Shown here piece after piece: positions 53,676-64,000 of a stretch of 64,000 bases of DNA. The position numbers and the translations under genes are program-made. The notes beneath the pieces are model-generated. The model did no database searches. It was not told the origin of the DNA and saw only the letters and a program-made list of their open reading frames with translations. How positions within the stretch are numbered: the stretch's first letter is position 1; every line of letters starts with the position of its first letter. Origin of the DNA: Brienomyrus brachyistius (taxonomy: Eukaryota > Chordata > Actinopteri > Osteoglossiformes > Mormyridae); assembly GCF_023856365.1 (NCBI RefSeq), contig NC_064538.1, forward strand, positions 16,966,935 through 17,030,934, in the 5' to 3' direction.

Positions 53676-56600
53676 CTGCAAGAGATTCAGAAGAATGTAA
53701 AAAGCAGAAAATGTGGAACCATAAACCACTTATACCCATACAGAACTTCATTCAATCACAGGTAAGGCATGCATCCATCTTCTAACTGGTTAGAATTGCA
53801 GGGGGGCTGGGGGCCCAGGCAACATAAAATGTAAGGCGGGGGCACACCTTGGACGGGCAACCGAAATACACCAATTAGGTTAAGCGTATGTCTTTGGACC
53901 GCAGGAAGACAATGGAATATCAGAGAGAAACCCATGTGAAAAGGGAACACACACTAACGCCACACTAAGGACGGATAAAACATTACTGGTTTCACAGTAA
54001 ATCATGGTAAAATTCCCAACGGTATTTCTGTTTCAAATTTTAATTATTATTAAAACCATGGTTGATTACCGCGCTTTTAAAAACTCACATTACTGTCCAG
54101 CATCAACCAAAGTTGGCAACACACACCCAGATACAGGTGCATAGGCGCAGAACGCAACATGGGTTTGTTTTTACGTCTGTGAAAACATGACGGAAGGCTA
54201 AAGCAGCGTATTGCTGGCACCGTGATAAAATTTACCCAGTTTCTTGTTACAACAGAATAAGAATCGTGTTATAACAAGATCTGTATTTCATTTTAACAAG
54301 AAAGTATAGCTAATACTTTTGTTATAACAAGAATTTCATATCTCATTACAACGAGATACGAAATAATGCTGTTAAAACAAGAAAGGCTTGCCTTATAATA
54401 CTAATTTATCTGGTTAAATAGAGAATCTAAACGATTTGATTAAACAACTAATGTAATAGATATATTATGTTTAAATTTATTCACTCAACTCTTTGTCATT
54501 ATAATTCCAGTAAACCTGTAGCTTTACTGGTACTACTCTCCAATGAATCCAGCAATGCGGGAAGGTAAATTATTGATCTTGGGTTTATTAAAATATAAGT
54601 TTATCGAGATTATTTCAGCGATCATCAGCTCAGCCAAACTGCAGAGAGTGACAAGTGAGACCAGCCAAAACTCACATAGTTCACAAATGTATTAATTATC
54701 CATGAGCATGATCATTTCAGTGGCTGAGAAAGCATGTTGAGGAAATTATGCTGCAAAACCACAAATACAAACGATGCATTTAATGCAATTAATTGCTCAT
54801 CCTGACTACTGCTGGGGTCACAGCCCCTTATCCAGTGGTTTGTTGAGAAAACTTCCCCCGTTAACTTCTCAGCACCATGAAGGGTTTTATTTTTACATAA
54901 CACATTGAAATTGAAAGACTTTCTGCCCCATATTCAGAAAATACAGTTTTACTGATGATGACTGATTTTAATGATGACTGGAAACTCTATATCACTCAGC
55001 TTTTGTTTTGGGGGTCCTTTACTATAAACCCAGTATTCCATTCTAGTGACATTTATTGGTAAGTTACTCATACACAAGTTTGGTGTTACATGAGATGATG
55101 TTCCCTTAGGACCACTGTGTGATATACCGACACAGTACAGGACAATAATTGGAGGTATCCACAAGTGCAGAAAAATAAAAAAAACACAGGACAGTGCAAG
55201 GTAAATGGGCCTGGACTTAAGACTATATATGCATGATGATGATGATGATGATGATTTACTGGAAGCTCAGCCAGGCACGGCCAAACTAAATCAGAAAAAG
55301 CATCATTAACTTTTAAAGGGCCCAGACCAAAGACGACCTCTGAAACCCACACAGCAGATGAGAAAATGTAAAGTGTGCAACAGCAGTACCTGATAGAGAG
55401 GCCGGCCCTGGACGAGAGGAGCAGTGGCCGAAATGTCCCTGGTGCTGTTCTCCTCATCCGATGAGGAGCCAGAATGATAGTCGGACGTCACCCTCTCAAC
55501 CGCACTGGTCACCTCCTTGGTCACGTCTTCCTTGTTGTCATCGTCCCCAGAAAAACTTGCCACCGTGAAGGCAAGATTCATCTCACCATACCTTGTGAAA
55601 TATAGTAAAATAAAAAAAAAGTGATTCTTCATTTGCCATTTTTACAAGAATGAGTACAGAGACTTTACAGAGTACAGAGTGCTTTAGTTTACTTTTCATG
55701 TATCCTAACTGTTTTTTCTGTAAGCCACATATGGGTAAAAGCAAAGCTCGAGATCAGAGCTCAGTGTCAACCTTTCATCCAACACCCCTAGAGCATTTTA
55801 AGGGCCAGGTGGAGATTTGGCTATTTTGCCAAAAGACGGAATGTGAACTGGCGACTGAGTCAACCATGTTCCAGTTGCAAAGCCATTTAAGCAATACCAG
55901 TTCTAGCCAAGGTCATGGTTAGCCTACGTTAGCAACACCAGTGGATCGTGCATTATGTGATATTTTGCACACAAAAACACCACAGCAACATGTCCACAGA
56001 TAGAGGTCGGACAGTACTGCATGTACTATGGATTTCATTTGATAAATAAAACTAAAATTCTAATAAACTTAATAAACTCTAATAAAAGTTTTCCCTTCTC
56101 TTGATAAAAGGCGCAGCCATCTTGAATTCAGAGGTTGAGGTTAAATTCCCCCAACTTTGAGTCGGACCTCTGATCTCATGACGTTCCAGTTGAAATTTCA
56201 GACTGGAAACTTGGAAATTCAAAAATCTGGGTTGAAGTGGAACACATCATCAATGCTATACTAATGCTCTACTAAAATGATGTGGAAATGAGAAACCGAA
56301 ATAAAACCGACTCAGTGCAGCACATACTGTGTATAAACCCACCTGCAGCACACCTCCCCTGGGTCCACCCACAGCGTGAGCTCTCGAGGGAGCCCCAAGT
56401 CTTTGTACAGAACCCCACTCTCCTCACAAGCCCGCTGCAGCTCTGGATCCTCCCTCTGAAACTTATTCACTCGTATACACCTGCAACAGACACAGCCCCT
56501 GTGCATCATGACTGGAAAGCGAGATAAGTAATTTTATAAACTACTCCATGTGAACCAATAAGCAAAAAACAGATATAACCGTCTTCAAAAAATATACACT

Positions 56601-56963
56601 AAATGAACCGGTTGTAGTTCGCTAACTGTTATGCTAGTACCCAGGGCCCCACAAAAGCATTTCATATTGGACCCCCAACCCAGACCAATCCATTTATTTT
56701 CCAATTTTTTTAGGACCCCCATTACTCAGAGGCCCACGAGATTGTCTTACTCCTGCCCCCAGTAGAGTGGATGACACCCACATACAGTACCTGAAAGCCT
56801 GACCCTTGCTAGGATTGTCTGGATACCAGTGCCCCCTATATTTCTCCTGTAAAGCCACAGTGAGTCGTTCCACAAACTTCTCCACTTGCTCAGCCTTTAG
56901 TTTCTCTGCTTTCCTTATGAGACGTTTCAGGAAGAACACCACAGCTGCGATTTCCTTCCTCAT
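53469..56963 (-). CDS. btg3: BTG3, anti-proliferative BTG/TOB family protein
   Basis: Four coding exons (56791-56963, 56343-56480, 55390-55591, 53469-53675) join in phase to 239 codons plus TAG; human BTG3 has 252. The BTG domain covers about residues 1-104. Box A is in exon 1-coded sequence ([14 protein letters not shown], about 45-57). Box B is [19 protein letters not shown] (about 86-104). A Ser/acidic stretch ([12 protein letters not shown]) and the BTG3-type [12 protein letters not shown] motif in the last exon separate it from BTG1/2 and TOB. Family members bind the CAF1 (CNOT7/8) deadenylase and restrain cell proliferation; BTG3 is also reported to bind E2F1. The C-terminal third is less conserved and shorter than in mammals. 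The start was chosen as the ATG aligned with the family (MRKEIAAVV); an in-frame upstream ATG exists. Confidence 0.95.
53676..55389 (-). other. btg3: btg3 intron 4
   Basis: A 1.7 kb intron. A patch at about 54240-54390 repeats GTTATAACAAGAAT-like words in both orientations, and a GAT trinucleotide repeat lies at 55231-55256. No exon is recognised. Confidence 0.75.
55231..55256. repeat. (ATG)n microsatellite
   Basis: About eight tandem ATG/GAT units in btg3 intron 4. They explain the poly-His antisense frame seen there. Confidence 0.9.
55390..55591 (-). CDS. btg3: btg3 exon 4
   Basis: The acceptor is TATTTCACAAG and the donor GTACTG. The exon encodes [20 protein letters not shown] then [14 protein letters not shown] and [12 protein letters not shown]. 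It ends in phase 0. Confidence 0.93.
55592..56342 (-). other. btg3: btg3 intron 3 with a short inverted-repeat element copy
   Basis: A 751 bp intron. About 55855-56250 resembles the elements at 36665-38212 and 38567-39160, in the same orientation as the latter. Shared words include CAAAGCCATTTAA, ACACCACAGCAACATGTCC and GGACAGTACTG. It is shortened internally and diverged. Confidence 0.65.
56343..56480 (-). CDS. btg3: btg3 exon 3 (box B)
   Basis: The acceptor is CTGTTGCAG and the donor GTGGGT. The exon encodes [20 protein letters not shown] then [20 protein letters not shown] and GEVCC. This matches the BTG3 second half of the BTG domain closely. Confidence 0.96.
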
Positions 56964-56998
56964 GTTCAATGCTGTGTGCACTTGGTCAAAATATAAAT
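56791..56998 (-). CDS. btg3: btg3 exon 2 (first coding exon)
   Basis: The acceptor is GTTCCCTGCCAG (exon starts 56998) and the donor GTACTG. The first 35 bases are 5'UTR and the ATG is at 56963-56961 with A at -3. The exon encodes [20 protein letters not shown] through GQAF, including box A. Confidence 0.95.
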
Positions 56999-58195
56999 CT
57001 GGCAGGGAACAAAGAGAAGTGATTAAAACACTATACTTATATAATGGGTGCGCGTCACACAAATATTCTCAAACTTCACTACTGGTAAACCAAGTATTAT
57101 ATTGCAGTATGGAGTTAAGTGTGGTTAGAGCAGATTGCTATCACCGATACATACTGCCACGCGGTCTCGCGCCACCCTAAACAACAATTCGTTACCACGT
57201 GTCCTGCACGCGCTGAAAATCCTGACAAAACACTAGAGTTTTGAAATACCGACCAGTTGAAATAAAATAATTGGGCGTTAAACTCGGGCCGACGTTTACA
57301 AAAACCGTATTGACCATCCCGTTTACCGTGCCTATCACATCTGTCAACGCAGTCAGAAAGCGAAACGGAGACATATGTCAGGACCTGGAACGCAAAATGC
57401 AAATATCTCGTTTCACACAGATAACGCCGTATTTCACTTAATACAAAGATAGCAATATAGTTAAAAATTCTAGAAAGTTTAATTGAACGCAACACAGATT
57501 TTGTGACTGTTCAACGGGCTGTCTACAAGTAGGCGAATGATACTGCAATATATATAGTAAAAATAAATAAAGGCTCCCGCTTTGAGTTCTTTTTCAAACC
57601 TAACGACATTTTATCCGGCGGGACTTTCCTCTGGAAAGGCGGGCTTAGTCACACAATATGAGTCTGGGTTTTCTTCCACTGGAACCACATTGCTGACCCT
57701 GAATCAGTTCCAACATCAGCCGCAGCCTGGGCAGCGATGGGATCTCGGCTCATTGGGCAGTTCCCAGCACACTATTGTAATAGCTAGACTTTTTAGAAAA
57801 GTACGGTCATACTGTTACAGAGGAGAATGCCAGGTTAATTAAAATTTCACCATCTAGGAGCAGTGAGGTGGCAAGTCATGTGCAAAAAGTTAATGAATCA
57901 TCAGGACACGCGAAATTCCCTGAATACGATGCCCTTTCAGCTTATTCACGCCGCTGGAGATATCGTTTTTGTTTTTATAAATAAACAGTTCGTTAAATCA
58001 TCATTGCCCATCGTTAAATATAAAGTAAATTCAAAGTAAGGCTACAGACTCATCATAGACAAGGAGCTCGGGCTGGCTTTATTTGTAATCTATTAGCCCG
58101 TACTTTAGGGCGCGTGCGCATGATGCTTAAGCGGGCTGGTTTTAAAAGCGCTCGCCTTAATCGACCACCCCAAGTCAAGCCATGGCGTCACTCAC
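56999..58195 (-). other. btg3: btg3 intron 1
   Basis: A 1.2 kb intron in the 5'UTR, between donor GTGAGT at 58195 and acceptor TGCCAG at 56999. No exon or repeat is recognised. Confidence 0.65.
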
Positions 58196-58325
58196 CGCTT
58201 CCACCGGCCGTCGCTGTCACCATACGAGTTGCCGCAGCTCTTGCCCAAAACGCTACCCGCTAGTGATCCGCTCTCGTTCGCACTCGCCGCGCGCACAAGT
58301 CTGTGGACACAGGGGCTGCGGCGAC
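58196..58325 (-). other. btg3: btg3 exon 1 (5'UTR, inferred)
   Basis: CpG-rich sequence ends in a strong donor (AAGCG then GTGAGTGA). It is the best candidate for the non-coding first exon. It contains an ATG at 58223-58221 that stays in frame with the main start after splicing. The transcription start is not determined. Confidence 0.6.
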
Positions 58326-58360
58326 GTGTGACGTCATCGGAAATGCGCGGCAATCCATCA
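58326..58360 (-). promoter_or_regulatory. btg3: btg3 promoter with CRE
   Basis: A full palindromic CRE, TGACGTCA, lies at 58329-58336. It is followed upstream by CpG-rich sequence and there is no TATA box. CREB/ATF control is an inference from the motif alone. Confidence 0.55.
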
Positions 58361-59779
58361 GGGTTGTAGTAGCACCACGAGGAGTTCAGTCACGCCCACC
58401 TGCTCTTTATCGTAAGGAAGCGTCGCCTCTCCTTCACAATAGAGATGGGCAGTACGAGTGATGTGATTGAATACCAGGATTGGTGTCGTCAATACCGATA
58501 TTCTTAAGTCTTTTGTGTGCATTAAATGGTAAGAATGGAGAATGATACTGGAGGAAAAATTCACAACGCAATATTTGATTTTTTTGCAATAAAAAATGTA
58601 ATATTTATAAAACAAAGGAGCTGGAAATTTACCCAAAATAAACTATACCCAAAGAGAACGTATCAACCAAAATTCTGTTAATCAGCAGAAGCTGGTATTG
58701 CACAGTGCCAACAAAGCTCATACTTTTATTATCGTCTATATGGAATCTAAAGTATTTCCATACAGAGCAAGACAAATGTCTTTCAGTGACCGGTTCTTGT
58801 TCACGTTTTTCCTGCTTTCTCATTTTTGTTAGTCACTGAGTCCAACAGCAAGGACTTTTTCATGCATGGTTCGAAGAGCGCACACAGAGCTTGTGTAAAA
58901 GTAGCGGCAGTAAAAGTACGTTTTAGACTTAACATATTTGATTATCGTTAAAATTGCAAGTTACATTTTGCAAGACAATGTAAAGTATGTCTTAGCTTAT
59001 TCATGGTCTCAATCCAGTTGCCTGTTGCAGTCCTTGCGATATGTATAGGACATGAAAATTAGTGCATGCCGCAGTTCACCGATGTCAAGTTATAATCCGA
59101 GCAAAGTTTGTAGCTATCGGAAAGATCAGGGGCCAAGTCAAGTTTACCTGGGGCTTGACTTTTGTTTCTGACTGAACGACGCACTTGATCCCGAGCAAAT
59201 TACTGCTGAATAGAGGAGCCAATAGCATAATGGAAAAGAGCAAGGAATTGAGGAAGACTGCTGAAGATAATGTGGATGTCGTCAGATCCTAGCTCAAGAA
59301 ATGATACCCTAAAGATCTTACAAGATGTCTGGCCTTCGAGGGCACGGAGCGGGGAAGCAGCACAGAAGCCGTGGGGTCAGGTAAACGAGGGATTTATTTG
59401 GAGACCAACAAGGAACAACACGCAGCACAAAGGACAGGTGTCAATCAATGACCGGACTGGGGAAACATACTCTAACGCGGACTCAAATACACCAGACTAA
59501 TTAAGAACAACGAGTAACATCTGGTAACACTGGGATTCCACGTGAGGTAGATGAGGGGGCGTGGCACACGGGGAGGATCGGTCGACCAGGGCATGACGCA
59601 AGATACCTCAGTGAATCTGGTGATACAGCAGCATTTTATTGTTCAGTTGGACAAAAGGTCATGCACAAGACACCAGTGCACCGTGAAACTTCAGCTAATC
59701 AAGACCATGAACCCAAGAACAAGAAATGGGTTAAGCAGGACCACAAAACAGGTTCTCAAACTGAGAGCATAGTCATTAA

Positions 59780-60115
59780 ATCATCTGAGCTGAACAAATC
59801 ATTCGGGGCTCGTTTTTATTCACTCTGGGCTTCAGTGTTTTTTTAAGTGTTGATGTTATATTTCTTACATTACCCTTTCCATGTATCCTATCCAGCCCTT
59901 TCCAGCTAACTACAATTAGATCACAGCACATTGGGTGTGCGTCTGTGAATATTTTTTTTTCCGCAAAATGCAACCTGGTTCTTCTCTGTTTCTCATTAAT
60001 AAAAGGCTTCTTCCTTGCTTTATTGGGCTTCAGCCCTGCTTCTAGGAGCCTGATACGGACTGTCCTAGCAGTGCACCTCACACCTGCACTTCCTATTGAA
60101 GGTCACTTGATGTCA
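59780..60115 (-). pseudogene. Tc1/mariner transposase fragment
   Basis: The minus-strand frame reads ARTVRIRLLEAGLKPNKARK followed by KPFINEKQRRTRLHFAEK. This is the second helix-turn-helix and linker region of Tc1-like transposases. Sequence beyond the fragment loses similarity, and the DDE catalytic region is not seen, so it is a dead remnant. Confidence 0.8.
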
Positions 60116-61124
60116 TCCTATGATTCATGAGGAACCGGCCATCTCTGGCATTAGAAAGTCTTCCCTCTACCTGGCTGGTTTTAGGTTGTTCCCAGTGTCT
60201 CCTGCTTCACCTTAATCAACATGATGTTAATGATCACTATGCAATGTTTAGCCTACTGTTATTTTTCAATTAGATTATATTATAACCCAAAATAGGTTTG
60301 TTCTAGATCTTAAATACTATAGGGTAGATTTATTCTGTTCAACCCGCATGTCACACAAACAATTTAACTGATTAAAAGTTATATTTTTATTATTTAAAAT
60401 ATTGAAAATATGACAGAAACAGTAACAATAGGCCTACCAGTTATGTTGAACTGATTGAAGCATTTTTTAAAAATGTGCTTGCTGAAACACACATTAGCTT
60501 CTGTAATGATTTTAATATTCTTAACAGGCTTAAATGGAACATGATCATTTAACAGTGTTCTGATCTTAATCCAATGCCCCAGCAATGTATGTGTGCTGTC
60601 CAGGCATGTATGCATTAATAAGAGAGTTTAAATAACACAAAGTTACTTTCCCTAGTAACTAATTATGTTTATGTACAGATATTAGTAAAGTAGGCCAATT
60701 GAATTACTTTTGCAGTGTTGTATTCACAACTCTGAATACAAGTCACAGAATTCAAGAATTACAGAAAATTTTATGCTAACCTCAGGTATATCCACTGGCT
60801 AATGGAAGACAATTATTTTGTTTTGGTATCTAGGAAAAGAGAAGATTAAGCTGTTATTCTATAGGCCTAGAGAAACTTCAACATATTACTCTAGTCTTTT
60901 CATTATTTTCTTTTCATTATTTTGTTGTAACAACCTGGCATGTAACCTCATCTGTTTTAATGGCCAAAAAGTGGATTTTGTGGTCTGGTTTTTTCCCTTT
61001 CAAATCAAGAGTCAGATAAGTGAAACATAGGGCTACTAATTTTGGTGGATGAAGGTTTAAAAGAACAACAAAAGATTTAGAAAAATATATATGTATTGTC
61101 ACAGGACGAGGTGAGAGATCGCGA

Positions 61125-61232
61125 GCAGAGCTCATCCTGGGTTGTTCCTTGCATTGTGCCCGTAACCTCTGGGAAAGGTTCTGGACCCCCCCCCCCCCCC
61201 ATGACCCTGCAAGTAATTTCAGAAGATGGATG
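61125..61232 (+). mobile_element. SINE 3' remnant
   Basis: CTCATCCTGGGTTGTTCCTTG, GCCCGTAACCTCTGG and a C-run followed by GATGGATGG match the 3' part of the SINE at 43898-44254 in diverged form. Confidence 0.6.
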
Positions 61233-64000
61233 GACAACAGTACAGAAAACTGTAGTGTTTAGTTTTGTCAAGTGTCTAAGAATGGTGCAAAATGAGTTTC
61301 CCCAAAAAGATGGAGGCCAGTGATATATGGGATCAACAAAAAATTATGACTGCAGGTTACCTCGTCCCTAGAAGGGGCTCACGAGAGGTCAGGGTCAAAT
61401 CGCGTGCATGCGTCTGGTAACCCTAGAAGTTATTCACTTACTCTGTGATTCATCCTGTTAAATGGACATACGTTTGTGGGTCGTGGATTATGTCTAGACA
61501 TTTGTATTGAGTGAGCTGTGGTCTAAAGGTTAAGCATGGTTTTCTCCAGTGTATAGGTCTGTCAGTCAGAGCATTGCCCTCCTTTGTAGATAGTGATAAC
61601 CTACTACTTGAGATTATCACTAACAATATCCAGTATAGGGTTGCAGATAGCCTATCCCAAGAAAGACACACACACACACACACATACATAAAAGTCAGGG
61701 CTATATTTGATCCTTTAACAACTGAAGTGGTATTTACTACTACTGGAACCATCCGAGGTTTTTGGGGCCCCGTATTAGCCAGAATCAGGGAGTTTTTAAG
61801 TTGGGTTCCAGAAACAATAACCAGTTAGTTATTACCTACTCCTTGGGTGTATTATTGTCAGCAGAATAGAGGTAGGTACAGGTAGGCTGTCCTGCTGAGC
61901 CATGAAGAGGCATCATTGTTGTCATTCAACAGCGGCTTACATTTACATTAATTTGCAAGATGCTCGTTCAAATTAACGTGAGGAAGATTATATGTATCCA
62001 TTTCAGCATGTTTTCACTTAATTTGACCCATGCCAATCTTTAAACTGACAGCAATATTAACTAGACTCTTCGTTTCTCATTATTATTTAGTGAATTTTCT
62101 TAGTTTGAGGCGATGAACTCACTCATGCAATCTTATGTGCTGGAAAATATTTTCCAAAAATAAAAAAGCACCTTTGAAGCAGTATTGTTATTCAAATTGT
62201 ATGTCTGTGAAGCATGTCAAATTGTACTTGTATTAATATCTTAATGTGTAAAATTGGACGCACATTGCTTATTGCTGAATGAATGCAGACAGATACTTTA
62301 TTAACTCTAAATTTTCTGTATAAATCCTGGTTTTGGGCAGGAGGTTTCAAACAGAAAACATCAGTGATTCTGACCAAGAATATATCATAATTATGTGAGC
62401 GCACATATCCTCACCAAGTGAAAATGGTCAGATAAAATTTCTAATTCAAGAGTAGAAAAATGGAAATCCAAAAATTGGAAAAAGAAATAGGCGAACCGGC
62501 AGCTTCCAGTGTAATCTAAATTGTACCAGGGTCTTACAGCCACAGAAATACTTTATGCACAATCTGCATTTAAATCATTTATACTTCAAGCGACAGAAAA
62601 GATTGTGTCAGATTCACCTAAGTTGCAGGAAATTATGCAAATACTTGCTTATGTTGGTTTGTTGGAGTTTGGTGGAGTTCAGAGATCAAAAGATGAGGCA
62701 ATTGCCAGTGTCTGGAACGCAAAAATTCTTTTTACTTTTTTTCTCCAGTAAGAATACCACAGGAATTATGTTTAGGATGATTTGTTTAGATAACTGTAAT
62801 GTCAGCCATGGGAAAGAGACAAGATGTCTGCAATCAGAGATAAAGAGATGGGGATCCCACACATGAGACTCCTCACATACAATGTAAGCCTTTGTTTTCC
62901 AGCAGATGTACATCTTGTTCCATTAATGTGTTGTCCTTTCAAGTATCCTGTCCATTGTGTGGAGTGTAAAGTGAGTGAAAGGAAGACAAGAGGTCCACCC
63001 CATTCAAAAGGGCCAAGGGCTTAGACAACTGCAGGGATTTCTGGAATTGCCTGACTTGTAACTCACCTTAAGGTGTGCACAAAGACAGAATTATTAAAGG
63101 AAACCTATCACCTTAACACCTTCTATTCAGATCAGCCATTGTTAAAAATAATATTTGAAATAAATGCTCTGTTATTCCAAGTATAAAAGTTTGATGCGAC
63201 TTAAAATTCTCTGGGTCAATATGACCTGAAAATGATATCCCCCCTCCAAATAATGAGGATTAAGAATGAATTTCAGAGATGGCAAGAGATGCAGGTTTCT
63301 GGTTTCATGCTGAGTTTTAATTTTGCAACCCGTTAAATCTCTTAATTTTAAATTAATTTCAGAAGTAGAGAGCACGCAATACATGTAGGTGAACCAACGT
63401 ATTGACTGCCAGTCACCTTAAAGCAGAATAAGTGATGAGAACATAGTGATTTTGGTAAAAACGTTGATGGACTAGAATCTGTGGAAATTTGACATTAAGT
63501 AGCATTAAGCAAGCTTCTTGCTTGCATTCAATTTTACCTTTGTGTAGTAGGCATTCATTTCCCACATATTTTCCAGATATACACACTCATTCTATTTTCC
63601 AATCAAAACAAACTGTTACAATAGATGAGAAAATATTTTAATTTTTTGTAAAAATACAAATCACTGGACAGGCAATTCACAAATGCAGTGAGCTGAAAGT
63701 TATTGCATTTTTCTCCTTGTACGCATAACAATAAGTAGCCCATAGGGCTACACATATTTATAAATGCCAGATGTGGGTTGCAGGTGTCCCAGTACAGATA
63801 AACATACACAAACTTACTGTGAACGTACAGAAACCTGTGATAGAGCACATTTCCTGTAAGGCAGCAAGGCATCAGTTCAAGCAAGTAGTCATTAGTTAAG
63901 GTAACATCTCACCATGAGCAACCTTGAACCCAACACCTCGGATACAATGTCTAGTAAAACATCACTCAGATAAGTCAAAAGCATGCTTGAGCTGCACACC

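Larger units (their letters stand above)
58361..64000. other. Intergenic upstream of btg3
   Basis: AT-rich sequence. It holds a Tc1 transposase fragment and a SINE remnant (listed). A more CpG-rich patch at about 59330-59610 is possibly from a transposon. CA repeats lie near 61668-61684. No gene is supported. The frame at 62521-62751 has no recognisable domain. Confidence 0.5.

Noticed and set aside
55086..55457. Minus-strand frame with a run of histidines
   Set aside because: The His run comes from the ATG trinucleotide repeat, and the rest overlaps btg3 exon 4 in a different frame.
62521..62866. Two overlapping frames near 62.6 kb
   Set aside because: No recognisable domain, no splice context and no start-site signals. 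Most likely chance or old repeat sequence.
6000..64000. CRISPR-like direct repeat arrays
   Set aside because: The genome is vertebrate, and the only tandem repeats seen are microsatellites and short degenerate tracts without spacers.

Overview
The window is nuclear DNA from a vertebrate, almost certainly a ray-finned fish. The three protein-coding genes are vertebrate families with GT-AG introns, the promoters of two of them are CpG-rich, and the intervening DNA is full of fish-type transposons (tRNA-derived SINEs, hAT and Tc1 elements, short inverted-repeat elements). The species cannot be fixed from sequence alone.

Layout. (1) About 1-6.1 kb, plus strand: the 3' half of an AUTS2-family gene. 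Six coding exons run from the conserved [21 protein letters not shown] block to the C-terminal ...KDIEAR stop, followed by a ~2.1 kb 3'UTR. (2) 6.1-15.9 kb: intergenic. It holds a 2.7 kb DNA-transposon derivative with AACGTTGG-rich inverted ends, a small palindromic element nested inside it, a 316 bp hAT-type element with an 8 bp target duplication, a SINE and an AT microsatellite. (3) 15.9-49.9 kb, minus strand: cxadr, an Ig-superfamily tight-junction adhesion protein. Seven coding exons join in phase to give 374 codons; intron 1 is about 25.4 kb and is packed with transposon copies. (4) 50-58.3 kb, minus strand: btg3, an anti-proliferative BTG/TOB protein. It has one non-coding and four coding exons giving 239 codons, and a CpG-rich promoter with a full CRE palindrome. 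(5) 58.3-64 kb: intergenic, with a Tc1 transposase fragment and SINE remnants.

The three genes have unrelated jobs: chromatin regulation, cell adhesion, and growth control with mRNA turnover. cxadr and btg3 are also neighbours in human, where I recall them as tail-to-tail; here they are head-to-tail on one strand. AUTS2 lies on another human chromosome, so its linkage here is lineage-specific.

Exon boundaries were read by hand from splice signals and reading-frame continuity. All cxadr and btg3 junctions, and all auts2 junctions inside the window, agree in phase. UTR ends, promoters and transposon family names are less certain. I found no convincing previously undescribed system. The most unusual items are the rearranged ends of the 2.7 kb transposon, a perfect 35 bp palindrome around a microsatellite, two inverted copies of one short element (one split by a hAT), and an in-frame upstream ATG in btg3.
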